A stretch of DNA of 64,000 bases, taken from positions 62,001 through 126,000 of the forward strand of contig CP060768.1 in NCBI GenBank assembly GCA_023205875.1. Direction: 5' to 3'. The position numbers were made by a program, and so were the translations under genes. Below, piece by piece: positions 20,574 through 31,371 of the stretch; positions within the stretch are counted from its first letter, which is position 1; each line of letters begins with the position of its first letter. Origin of the DNA: Chloropicon primus. Its lineage: Eukaryota; Chlorophyta; Chloropicophyceae; Chloropicales; Chloropicaceae. The notes below the pieces were generated by a model. The model saw only the letters and a program-made list of their open reading frames with translations. It was not told the origin of the DNA and made no database searches.

Positions 20574-22135
20574 ATGGCGAGCCCCGAGGACCTTCAAGTG
20601 CTTAGGGCATTGCAAAACAAGCCGGAGAATAAAGTATGCTCGGATTGTCCCATGAAAAACCCCCAGTGGGCAAGCGTGTCCTACGGAGTGTTCATGTGTC
20701 TCGAGTGCTCAGGTAAGCGACGGCCCCATACCTTGTCATTCCATTCCATTCCGACGACACGACACACGAGCGTGGACGGCGAGACGTGTCGAGGAAGTGG
20801 GCGACGAACGAAATCGTCCTCCGCGAGGGAAGACGCTCGTCGAGGGGAGAAAACGCCTGTCCTCCGAGTTTGGGAACCGAGCACGCGTCCGCCTTCGCGC
20901 GTTCATTCCATGGCCGGCCGTCGTCGGAAATCGAAATGGAATGGAGTGGAGTGTTGTTTCATCTGTGGTGGGATGTTCTCTCTGACGCGTTTTTGTTTTC
21001 GTTTGTGTCCTCCTCCTTTTCTTGGCGCGCGTAACGGATGACAGGGAAGCACAGGAGTCTCGGCGTGCATATCAGTTACGTCCGTAGCGTGAACATGGAC
21101 GAGTGGAAGGGGAAGGAGCTGAAGAAGATGCAGTTGGGCGGGAACCAGAAGATGAATGCTTTCTTTAAAAAGTACGGGGTGGACAAGAACACCCCAATTG
21201 CCCAAAAGTACCACACGAAGGCTGCGGAGATCTACAGGGAGGTTATGACAGCCGCGGCGGAGGGCAGGAAGTACACGCCTCCTTCCCCGTCGGAGGTGCA
21301 GTCCCAGGCTCGCAGCCAGCCCCAGGCGAAGCCGCGGCAGACGCCGAGCAAGAGCCAGCAGGCCAAGTCGAACGGAAGCAGCGGCCTGGACAGCTGGGGC
21401 GACTGGGGAGTTTCCAAGGACAGCGGCGGGAACGGCGGCGGAGGCGGAGGAAAGAAGCAGCTTTGGGGGGTGGGCTCGAACGGCGGCTCCGGAAGTGGCG
21501 GTGGCGGGTACCAGCAGAACGGCGGCGGCATGGGTGCTTCTGACGGTCAAAAGAAGCAGATGTGGGGGATCGGGTCGGCCGGTAGCGTGAGCGCTGCCGA
21601 GTACGAGGCCAGGCAGGCGGGAAGAGGCGGCGGGGGCAACGACGACCTCGCGGAGAAGTTCATGCAGCAGGCCCAGGTCGGCCTCGTCAGGAGCAAGGAG
21701 ATGGCGAGCAAGGGCTGGAACGCCCTGAAGAACAGCGATACCACCGGGAAGGTCATGCTCCAGGCGGAGGTAGGCTTGGTGAAGGGGAAGGAGATGGCCA
21801 GCAAGGGGTGGAACATGTTCATGAACACGATCAAGGACATCGCTGCGGACCACGAGCCTGGCTCGGGAGGCAGGCAGGGGAGCTACCAGCAGGACTCTTA
21901 CGGGGGACACTCCGAGGCGAACAACTTTCAGGCCAACAACAACGGGGGCTACGGTGGTTTTGGCGGCTTTGACGATGCGGACGCGAGCGTGGCGAGGTCA
22001 GGAAACAGCTTCGGAGGAGGAGGTTCGGACTGGGGGGATCAGACCGCCTCCCCTCGCAGCCCCCGGTCGCCGCGAAAGTCGCACGGGTCCAAGCCGAAGG
22101 CCAAGGTGGAGGACGACAGCTGGGGCGCCTGGTAG
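20574..22135 (+). CDS. ArfGAP (ArfGAP1/AGD6-7 class)
   Basis: Exons 20574-20712 and 21045-22135 (intron 332 bases, GTAAGC to ACAG) encode 409 residues. The junction falls inside the zinc finger and restores CLECSGKHRSLGVHISYVRS. The zinc finger C-x2-C-x16-C-x2-C (CSDC ... CLEC, about residues 22-45) and the catalytic Arg in SYVRSVNMD are intact. After the GAP domain (about 1-120) comes a Gly/Ser/Gln-rich region with repeated W-containing motifs (LDSWGDWG, KKQLWGVGS, KKQMWGIGS) and two related amphipathic segments, EKFMQQAQVGLVRSKEMASK and KVMLQAEVGLVKGKEMASK. These look like curvature-sensing ALPS-like helices of ArfGAP1. It stimulates Arf1 GTP hydrolysis in Golgi COPI traffic. Confidence 0.93.
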
Positions 22136-24181
<2,046 letters not shown>

Positions 24182-24342
24182 ACACTTTGTATCAAACGCT
24201 TATGAACTTGTTTCGAATGCCCTCTCCTGGTCGCTTTGTCTCCTTTCTTGCCTCACTCAGAACTCTTCTCTTCCTTGGGCAACCAACAAAGAGCTTTGGT
24301 GCGGGACAGAAGCAATGGAACCGAACCGAGCGGGAGAGAGAG

Positions 24343-24378
<36 letters not shown>

Positions 24379-24396
24379 ACTAAAGGTTCACATCAC

Positions 24397-24438
<42 letters not shown>

Positions 24439-24599
24439 GATTGTGTTGTGTCTCCATCCAATCCATCCATCCTCTCCATTGCCCTTGCCCTTCATCTGCA
24501 TCTCGCATGCTGGACTTTCCTTTCCTTCCGAAGCAGCCAGCCACTTCGAGGGAAAGGTGCCACCTTTGGAGGGAAAGGGAAAGGGAAAGAGGCCAAGTC
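24182..24599. other. Intergenic region before the CCDC53 gene
   Basis: Contains a GA tract (about 24346-24376) and a long CAT trinucleotide run (24391-24439). The frame open through these repeats to an upstream start is not considered part of the next protein. Confidence 0.6.
24391..24439. repeat. CAT trinucleotide microsatellite
   Basis: About 16 near-perfect CAT units in the leader region of the CCDC53-like gene. Confidence 0.95.
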
Positions 24600-25676
24600 A
24601 TGGCGCTGGCCGCTGCTGCCATTAAGGCCCACTTCAAGGGGGGAGTGGTAGACTCCTCCGGCGCAGAGAAAGCCAAGAAAATCTTCAACGAAAGCAATGC
24701 CAAAGCCTTTGGTGAAGTGCCTCAAGCGGAGGCTCCACCGAAATACACTCGTGTGCCCTCCTCGAGGCCACCTGGTGCAAGTTCAAGGCAGTCACTGGAC
24801 AGACAGCTTGCTGGAGTCGAGGCAGTGATGCACATGCAGCAAGCAGCCGCTTCAAAGCAATCTTCCTCTTCCTCGGGAGGTGATGGAGCTATGGGCATGA
24901 AGGAGAAACAGGCTGTCTTGAATGCCATGTTCAACGCCAGGAACTCCATCGCCTTGGCTCCTCCTGCCGAAGAGAACGAGGGGGAGGACGACGAAGGGAG
25001 GAGCTTCTCCGGCGATAGTGACGACTCGATGAGTGATGTGGCGAGCGAAAGAGACGGGGATGGGGAGGAGAACTCTTCCATGTTGGAACAACAACAACAA
25101 CAACCTGAAGCGATGATGATGACGACTCCAGCCGTGGAGGAAGTCGTGGAAGAGGAGGACCTCGGGATTCCTAGCGTGCCCGACCAACGCATCCTTGCGA
25201 TAGTCAACGCGTTTGTTGTCAATGCATCGCGGTTGGTGAACCGCGTGTGCGTGCTGGCTGAGAACCAACTCGCGGACATGGACCGAGGCATACACAAGCT
25301 CCAAGTAACGCTAACTCTGCTGGAGAAGAAGCTTAAGAGTGTGGACGGCTTGGAGCCGGGACAGGCCCCAGCTGCTGCTGCAACAGAGGCTCAGAGCAGT
25401 AGTGGGCCAATGCCAATGGGTGGCGAAGACTTGCAGAGCAATCATCCTCAAGGGGAGGACCAACGCGGGCCCGAGGACGACGGCGGTGCTGCCCAAGAAG
25501 TGGAGGCCGAGGACAACAGCGGCAAGGTGAAAGCTGGTGAGCATCCTGTGTATGGAAGGTTCTTCCGAATGCTGAGAATGGGCGTGGTGGAGCTTGCGGT
25601 GAAGCAAAAGATGCAGGCGGAGGGGCTCGACGGCAGCGTCATAGACCTTGGTCCCGAAGCCCTGCTTGACCCTTGA
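24600..25676 (+). CDS. WASH complex subunit 3 (CCDC53) homologue
   Basis: 358 residues from the ATG at 24600; an earlier in-frame ATG would add a repeat-derived, unconserved head. The conserved part lies in the second half: PDQRILAIVNAFVVNASRLV, then a coiled coil (CVLAENQLADMDRGIHKLQ, TLLEKKLKSVDGL), and near the end HPVYGRFFRMLRMGVVELAV followed by KQKMQAEGLDGSVI. This matches CCDC53, including the C-terminal block that separates it from its WAVE-complex relative BRK1/HSPC300. WASH activates Arp2/3 on endosomes. The N-terminal 170 residues (acidic, Gln/Ser-rich) are extra compared with the roughly 190-residue animal protein. TGTAATA lies about 90 bases after the stop. Land plants lack WASH, which makes this notable. 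Confidence 0.75.
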   Translation: MALAAAAIKAHFKGGVVDSSGAEKAKKIFNESNAKAFGEVPQAEAPPKYTRVPSSRPPGASSRQSLDRQLAGVEAVMHMQQAAASKQSSSSSGGDGAMGMKEKQAVLNAMFNARNSIALAPPAEENEGEDDEGRSFSGDSDDSMSDVASERDGDGEENSSMLEQQQQQPEAMMMTTPAVEEVVEEEDLGIPSVPDQRILAIVNAFVVNASRLVNRVCVLAENQLADMDRGIHKLQVTLTLLEKKLKSVDGLEPGQAPAAAATEAQSSSGPMPMGGEDLQSNHPQGEDQRGPEDDGGAAQEVEAEDNSGKVKAGEHPVYGRFFRMLRMGVVELAVKQKMQAEGLDGSVIDLGPEALLDP

Positions 25677-26117
25677 AGCCAACACGAACAGAAAAAAGTA
25701 AAATAGGGCGGAGAAGACCAAAGGAGACGAGATCCTTCACAACAAGGATCGTGGCTCCCCCTCCTCTCAGCCTGCTGTAATATAACCAAGTCGCAAGGAA
25801 GCAAGCAAAGCATTTTTTTGTTGTCATCCCACCATCATCCTATCTTGAAGGACACAAGGAGGGCTTGAGAGAGTGAAGGAGATCACAACAAACTTGCTTG
25901 CCAGCGAGCATCCCGTCTCCCTCCCTCCCTCAGCATGCCATTGCATCCATTGCATCATCGCTCTCCTTCCTCAACGCTTCTCCAGGAGCAGGAGAGAGAA
26001 AGCAATTTGATCCCAGCGGAGAGGAGGGAGGCGCGCGCGTTTTGGTTTGGTTTGGTTTGGTTTGGTTGCGAAGCCTTTCACGCGTTGTACGGAGAGGGAG
26101 TTGAGTTCCAGGCGGCC
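25677..26117. other. Intergenic region before the bromodomain gene
   Basis: CCDC53 3' UTR with TGTAATA near 25768, then pyrimidine-rich DNA and a TTTGG tandem run (26041-26066) just before the next start. Nothing else seen. Confidence 0.6.
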
Positions 26118-27991
26118 ATGGCAGATGATTGGAAGTCCCGCGCCACCTCTGCTCTTGAGCTCGGCATGGCGAGCGACTTGGCGCAAGCTTACTTCAATGA
26201 CCCTGTCGATCCGGAAGCACTCGGGATCCCAGAGTACTACGAGGTGATCAAAACGCCAATGGATTTGGGAACGTGCAAGGCCAAACTCATGAGAGGGGAC
26301 TACGTCAAGGCCCAGGAGCTCCTGAGAGATGTCCAGCTCGTGTGGTCCAACTGCAGGTACGTTAGAACGAGACAGAGTGAGGCAGAGTGAGTGAGTGAGA
26401 ATTTGTGTGATGCCGTTGATGATTGTTGTAGTTGGTCTCCTTGCTGAAACGAGTTGTGGTTAGATTGTTCAACACGCCGGAGTCGGATGTCGTGGAGGCT
26501 TGTGAGACTGTGGAGGAGGAGTTTAAGAAGTTGTGGAGGCAGCACGGCCTTGTGGATGCCAAGCCTTCTTCGGTGGTGCCTGCCGTGCCGGAGGAGAGTG
26601 AGGAGGAGGAGGAGGAGGAGGAGAGCGGAGAGGAGGAGGAGGGGGATCATGATAAGGTCCCTGCAACGCCAGACAAGTCAGGAAAGTCCGAAAAGAAGGG
26701 GAAGAAGGATAAGACTGGCAAAAGTCGTGGCAAGAGGCCCAGGAAGCCAACGCTGCCCATGTGCCTCAAGCTTTTGAAGCAACTGACGAAGACTCCGGAT
26801 GCCGAGCCTTTCCTGGTTCCCGTGGACGCCGAGGAGCTTGGTTTGGACGATTACCACGAGAGAGTTCAGAATCCCATGGACTTGGGCACCATCTTGGAGG
26901 TGCTGCAAAGCGGCAAGATTGTGGGCTGGGCGAACATTAAGTACAAGTCTCCGTTGGACTTTAGGAAAGACGTGCAGTTGGTTTGGGACAATTGCAGGCT
27001 TTACAACGATCAGCCCGAAGACTTGTGGATCCGTGAGATGTGCGACAGGTGCGAGGAGAGCTTCAACCGGTTGTGGCGGGAACAGAATTTCCAAGCTTAT
27101 TACGAGTACCAATCGGTTTCAAGGGGGGGTGAAACGGAGGGGGAAGAGGGCGACAAGGAGGGGGCGGACGGGAAGAACCAGAAATCAAAGAAGTCCAAGT
27201 CGAAGGACAGGGCCGGGAGGAAGAAGAGCGAGAAGAAGGCAAAGAAGGCGAAGCTTGCCGGCATAGACGATGACCTCGCGCTGGAACCAATGACTCCAGA
27301 CAAAATGAAGAGGAAGAGGGAAGACATGGACTACTTTCCCGATTTGGATTCTGACTTCACCATGACGCCTACTCCGTTAAAAATTAAGAAGCCTAGCAAG
27401 TCAGCGAGCAAAAGCTCGAAGAAGGCAACGCAACCTGCTACGGAGGATAAAGATTACGTTCCCCTGACGGACGAGCAGGTTCGAGAAGTTTTCAACCTCA
27501 AGCCTCAGGCTAGGTGCCCTGTGTGCAAAGTTCAGAAGAAGGGGTCCTGCGGGACGATCACGAGCCCCATGCGGTGCTACAGGCGGCAGTACAACAACCT
27601 CCCCTTTACGCCCCTGACTTACGAGGACATGCACAAGTTCGCAAACATGATCACCAACCGGGCGAAGAACAGGAGCTCGAAGGCGCCTAAGCGGACCAAG
27701 GAGGAGATCATGAGGCAGAAGCTCGCAACCCAGGTGCAGAGGAAGCAGCAGGAGGCTAAGAAGGCCAAAGAGAGGGCCGAGGGAGCAACGGCGCAGGCTC
27801 TGGACCTCGAGAATATCGTGAAGGCCATGGAGGCAAAGGAGAGGGAGATCAAGGAAAAGGAGCAGAAGTTGAACGACGAGAGGGAAGAGAAGGCCACTTT
27901 TGTGGACCCAGCAGACTACCAGGTCCCTGTTGTCACCATTCCAGACCATATCATGAGCCTGGGCAACTACTTTTTCGCAAAGATAGTGTAA
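26118..27991 (+). CDS. Double bromodomain protein with C-terminal cysteine motif
   Basis: Exons 26118-26356 and 26464-27991 (intron 107 bases, GTACGT to TTAG) encode 588 residues. The junction restores VWSNCRLFNTPESDVVEACE inside bromodomain 1 (about 10-110). Bromodomain 2 spans about 180-300 (YHERVQNPMDLGTI, NCRLYNDQPEDLWI). Both carry the Asn-Cys-Arg form of the acetyl-lysine-binding Asn. A Lys/Glu-rich linker follows, then C-x2-C-x5-C-x8-C (CPVCKVQKKGSCGT ... MRC) near 437, resembling a short zinc knuckle, and a long coiled coil (about 500-565). It probably reads acetylated histones. It has no BET ET domain and no enzyme domain. The stop codon overlaps a TGTAAT poly(A) motif. Confidence 0.88.
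26357..26463 (+). other. Intron of the bromodomain gene
   Basis: GTACGT at 26357 to TTAG at 26463, splitting the Arg codon after its second base. The upstream TAG at 26431 is a weaker alternative that would break the bromodomain helix. Confidence 0.85.
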
Positions 27992-28406
27992 TTTAGGTAC
28001 ATAGAATCGACATGATCATCATCACCGAAAACAAGCAACCTCTCTCCCAATCACACACACTCTCTCTCTCTCCAAGGAAGGGAAGCACGCAAGTGAGCAC
28101 TCCTCGGAAAGACGAGGAGATCGTGCATCCATCCATGACCCCTCCTGTTGCCCTCCTCTCACTCACCACCATTCATCACCACCATCATCAATCATCACCA
28201 TCACCATCATCAACCAACCCTTGCTGCTGCTGATCTCCTCGGCTGCCGCATTATTAGGTTTGAGAACAGGAAGAAGTTGGCTCACTCAATCGATCGGCAG
28301 AAGAGAAGAGAAGCGGAGCGGAGAGGCGAGGGAGCCAAGCAAGGACGAAGACGAGCCAAGTGCCTGCAGTGCTCTTGAACATTCTCTTGACGAAGACCCG
28401 TTCACC
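27992..28406. other. Intergenic region with a dispersed repeat block
   Basis: Holds copy 1 of a block of about 170 bases (28014-28184) found again at 34077-34242, then a CATCAC-rich stretch leading to the proteasome gene. Confidence 0.7.
28014..28184. repeat. Dispersed intergenic repeat, copy 1
   Basis: Shares long identical strings in the same order with 34077-34242: ATCACCGAAA, CAAGCAACCTCTCTC, CCAATCAC, CGCAAGTGA, CCTCGGAAAGAC, GCATCCATC, CCCTCCTGTT and CCTCCTCTCACTCACC. By eye about four bases in five agree, with small gaps. It lies between a gene end and the next start on the same strand. Confidence 0.9.
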
Positions 28407-29455
28407 ATGTCTCGCGGAGGAGGAAACTACGACAGACACTTGACGATCTTCTCGCCCGAGGGGAGACTCTACCAGATCGAATATGCTTTCAAGGCGGTCA
28501 AGGTGAGTACGCGCGTGATGGTTCGCGACACGCCGCATGGCGGAGGACTGACGCGCTTTCCTTGTCCTCGTTGTCTCTTTCTTCCCCTCTTCCCCCCCCC
28601 TCTCTCTGTTTCTCGTGATGATGATGATCGTGATCTTCTTCAGAGCTGCGGATACACGACGATCGGCGTGTGTGGCACGGACGGTGTTGCCTTCGTGACG
28701 CAGCTGAAGGCACCCGATAAGCTGATCGATCCTGCGAGCTGCTCGCACATCTACACGATCTCTCCTTCGGTGGGGATGCTCACTACGGGATTCCCTGCGG
28801 ACGCCCGCTCGATCGTGCAGAAGGCCAGGCAGGAAGCGGCAGAGTTCAGGTTCAAGTTTGGATACGAGATGCCCTGTGATGTTCTCGCAAAGTGGTTGGC
28901 AGACAACAATCAGGTGTACACCCAGCACGCGTACATGAGAGTCATGGCTGTGGAGACGATGCTGATAGGCATCAACGACGACGACGAGGACAATAAGAAA
29001 CCCATGCTCTACAAGGTACGGCCACCCTTCCTTCCTTCTCTGTCTTGTGGGCGCGCTCGCTTCGTGATTCACCGGCCATCATCACACCTCCTGTCGATGC
29101 AAAGCTCGTGCTGACACGGATGCTCTCTTTCTGGGTGACGCGACCGACGGTTCTCCAGGTCGACCCTGCAGGTTACTACGCGGGTTACCATGCCTCCTGC
29201 GCTGGAACAAAGGAGATCGAGTGCAACAACTGGCTGGAGAAGAAGATGAAGACGTTCTTGGGCGAGAGCAAAAAGCCGCTGTCCCTGACTCAGGCTGTCA
29301 GGATGGGCATTTCAGCTCTTCAAAGCGTGCTCAGTGAGGACTTCAAAGCGAGTCAGATTGAGGTTGGGGTGGTCAGCTGCACCGACAACGTGTTTAGGAA
29401 ACTTACGGAGGATGAAATCGACGACCATCTTGTTGCCATTAGCGAGAGAGATTGA
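28407..29455 (+). CDS. 20S proteasome subunit alpha, PSMA6/PAA type
   Basis: Exons 28407-28502, 28644-29015 and 29159-29455, both introns in phase 0 (141 and 143 bases), encode 254 residues. The N-terminus has the alpha-subunit signature YDRHLTIFSPEGRLYQIEYA that closes the proteasome gate. The KAVK/SCGYTTIG junction, the block FRFKFGYEMPCDVLAKWLAD, and the C-terminal FKASQIEVGVV and ISERD end identify the PSMA6 (yeast Scl1, plant PAA) subunit rather than other alphas. It is a structural part of the outer ring and not proteolytic. Length is typical (246 in human). Identification is firm. Confidence 0.95.
28503..28643 (+). other. Intron 1 of the proteasome alpha gene
   Basis: GTGAGT to TTCAG, phase 0, 141 bases; it ends in a TGATGATGATCGTGATC stretch before the acceptor. 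Confidence 0.9.
29016..29158 (+). other. Intron 2 of the proteasome alpha gene
   Basis: GTACGG to CTCCAG, phase 0, 143 bases. Joins LLYK-like MLYK to VDPAGYYAGYHA as in the family. Confidence 0.9.
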
Positions 29456-29984
29456 TGCAAAACTTTCCATAAATATTTTGTATGACAGACCTTACTTTTG
29501 TACCACATAGGCTCCTCTCCCCACGCCTCGACCGTCATCACCATCATCAACCTCTGTCTCTCCCTGTCTCTGTCTCTCTCTGTCTCTCTCTTCCCTTTGC
29601 CGTGGGGAGGAAGGGCGAGACCATAAAGGTCAGGACAATGGTGAATCCCTCTGCATCCCTTACGAAACGTTTCGCCCTCCACCAATCATCATCCATCACC
29701 AGCCTCTTTCTCTGCCCTCTGCCTCCCGTGCGTCCTCCTCCCTTTCAAAACCAAAACGGAATACGCCGTTCAGTTTGGCGGGAGAGAGAAGAGAGAAGAC
29801 CAACGAGGAGAGGAGCAAGACGAGCGAAAGAAGAGGGACCACCGGGACGGTGTTGTGGAGGTAGACAACAGATTAGGCTAGGAGCGCATCAAAGATCCCG
29901 CCTTTCTTTCAATCATCTTGCACAACACAAGAACTGAAGTGACACACACACACAAGTGAGTGAGTGAGTGGTCCTACTATCACC
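29456..29984. other. Intergenic region
   Basis: Proteasome gene 3' UTR, CTGTCTCT repeats (about 29560-29590), and AC and GAGT runs (29942-29970) just before the next ATG. No gene seen. Confidence 0.6.
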
Positions 29985-31214
29985 ATGAGAATTGACTTGA
30001 CACGTGCCAGCGACAAAGTTGGTCAGAGGCAGGCCAGGCTTGATCCCCAGGGCGTGGAAGCCAAGGTGAACAAGATCGGTGGCCTGGTGAAGCAGCTGGA
30101 TGATTTGAACTCTCTGCTGAGAGGTCGAAAGGGTGTTGGGCTCCAAGGGGGAGGAGATGAGGCAGAGTGTCTGAGGGAGGAGCTTGTCGAGGAGATCTCG
30201 ACTGAACTCGCTGATGTTCTTTCTCAACTTCCTCCGTGTTTCCTCCTGCCGGACATGAAGCTCAAGTCCTTCGTGGGGATTGCTCGTGAGACTGGGCTCC
30301 TTCCTCTGCGGCGAGACTTCGAGTGTTGTGCCCCACCCACCAAGGTGGTGGCAGGGAGCGACAGCCAGAAGAAAGAACACAAAGTGTCCTACGCGGCAAG
30401 CAAAGTTGGTCCGGCTTCAGACAAGCCAATTGTCCAAGCTGAGGTCCATGTGGGCCTGCTGCACCAAGGGATGAAGAGGAAGAGGGAAGAAGCGGTGGGG
30501 GCAGCTGACTTGAGGAGTGCCGGGCGGCAGGAGACGCTGACGACGACGTCACAAGCTTTGGGCACGAAGCCACAGCAAGGAGTGATGCCGAGCTTCTCTC
30601 GGACGACTCACTTGCCCCTCATCCAGCGTGTGATGATGAACTTTGCTCCAAAGAATGCTAAAGTCGGCTTGGAACGGGATGTCACGGCCAAAAACCTTGT
30701 GGACACTTTACAAGACTTGGCGCTTCAACCGAGGTCCGTCGTCGCCGGCGCGTTGCCCGTGAACAAGACGGCAGTGAGTCTGTTCTACCGCATAAGAGAA
30801 AGCCAATTGGGGAGGGCGAGGGACGTGTACTCGGAGCAGATAAGAGAGATGGAAAGGGAGGCCGTAGAGGAGGAGGAGAGGAAGCTGAAGTTACTGGATC
30901 AGTCCCTCCCCGGCCACGACCAGCTCGCGGTGATGTTCCGGGTAGCTTACCACTCCAAGAAGAAGCGAAATGGGTACAACATGGAGTCCTTGCGTGCAGA
31001 GTTCCTCCAAGTCCTTGCGAGGCTTCACCCTGGCGATCCAGGATGCAGCGACTGCACTTTGCGATTGTATATGCAAGGCAAGTACCCAAGTATGGCCAAG
31101 AGGACAAAGTGGAGGCATGCCATCTTCGAACTCTGCAGGGAGTGCGGAGAGCATGGAACTGCTCCCCCCGTGAAAGAGAAGGAGAAGGAGAACACCATCC
31201 CTAACATGCATTAA
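29985..31214 (+). CDS. Unknown protein, 409 residues
   Basis: Not recognised. The ATG at 29985 (MRIDLTRASDK) is the first in frame; the frame opens 21 bases earlier only through GTG. The N-terminal third looks helical (VNKIGGLVKQLDDLNSLLRG, and a Glu-rich helix near 60-80). The middle is polar with KKRE-type basic patches. About 205-300 carries FAPKNAKVGLERDVTAKNLV and a helix rich in Glu/Arg (YSEQIREMEREAVEEEERKL). The end has a compact conserved-looking segment (YNMESLRAEFLQVLARLHPG, CSDCTLRLYMQGKYP, WRHAIFELCRECGEHG) with several Cys/His that might bind zinc. Codon use and TGTAAC after the stop support a real gene. A nuclear role is a guess. Confidence 0.75.
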   Translation: MRIDLTRASDKVGQRQARLDPQGVEAKVNKIGGLVKQLDDLNSLLRGRKGVGLQGGGDEAECLREELVEEISTELADVLSQLPPCFLLPDMKLKSFVGIARETGLLPLRRDFECCAPPTKVVAGSDSQKKEHKVSYAASKVGPASDKPIVQAEVHVGLLHQGMKRKREEAVGAADLRSAGRQETLTTTSQALGTKPQQGVMPSFSRTTHLPLIQRVMMNFAPKNAKVGLERDVTAKNLVDTLQDLALQPRSVVAGALPVNKTAVSLFYRIRESQLGRARDVYSEQIREMEREAVEEEERKLKLLDQSLPGHDQLAVMFRVAYHSKKKRNGYNMESLRAEFLQVLARLHPGDPGCSDCTLRLYMQGKYPSMAKRTKWRHAIFELCRECGEHGTAPPVKEKEKENTIPNMH

Positions 31215-31284
31215 TGATGCCCACGAGTTTTCGTTTATGTAACACAAGACAAGACCAAGACCTTGCCCCATCCTCCTCCTCTTT

Positions 31285-31286
<2 letters not shown>

Positions 31287-31318
<32 letters not shown>
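31287..31318. repeat. GA dinucleotide tract
   Basis: About 15 GA units in the leader of the CLC gene. Confidence 0.9.
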
Positions 31319-31322
<4 letters not shown>

Positions 31323-31371
31323 GGAGGAGGAAGATCATCATATCATCGTACAGCTCAAAGCAGAGGGAGAC

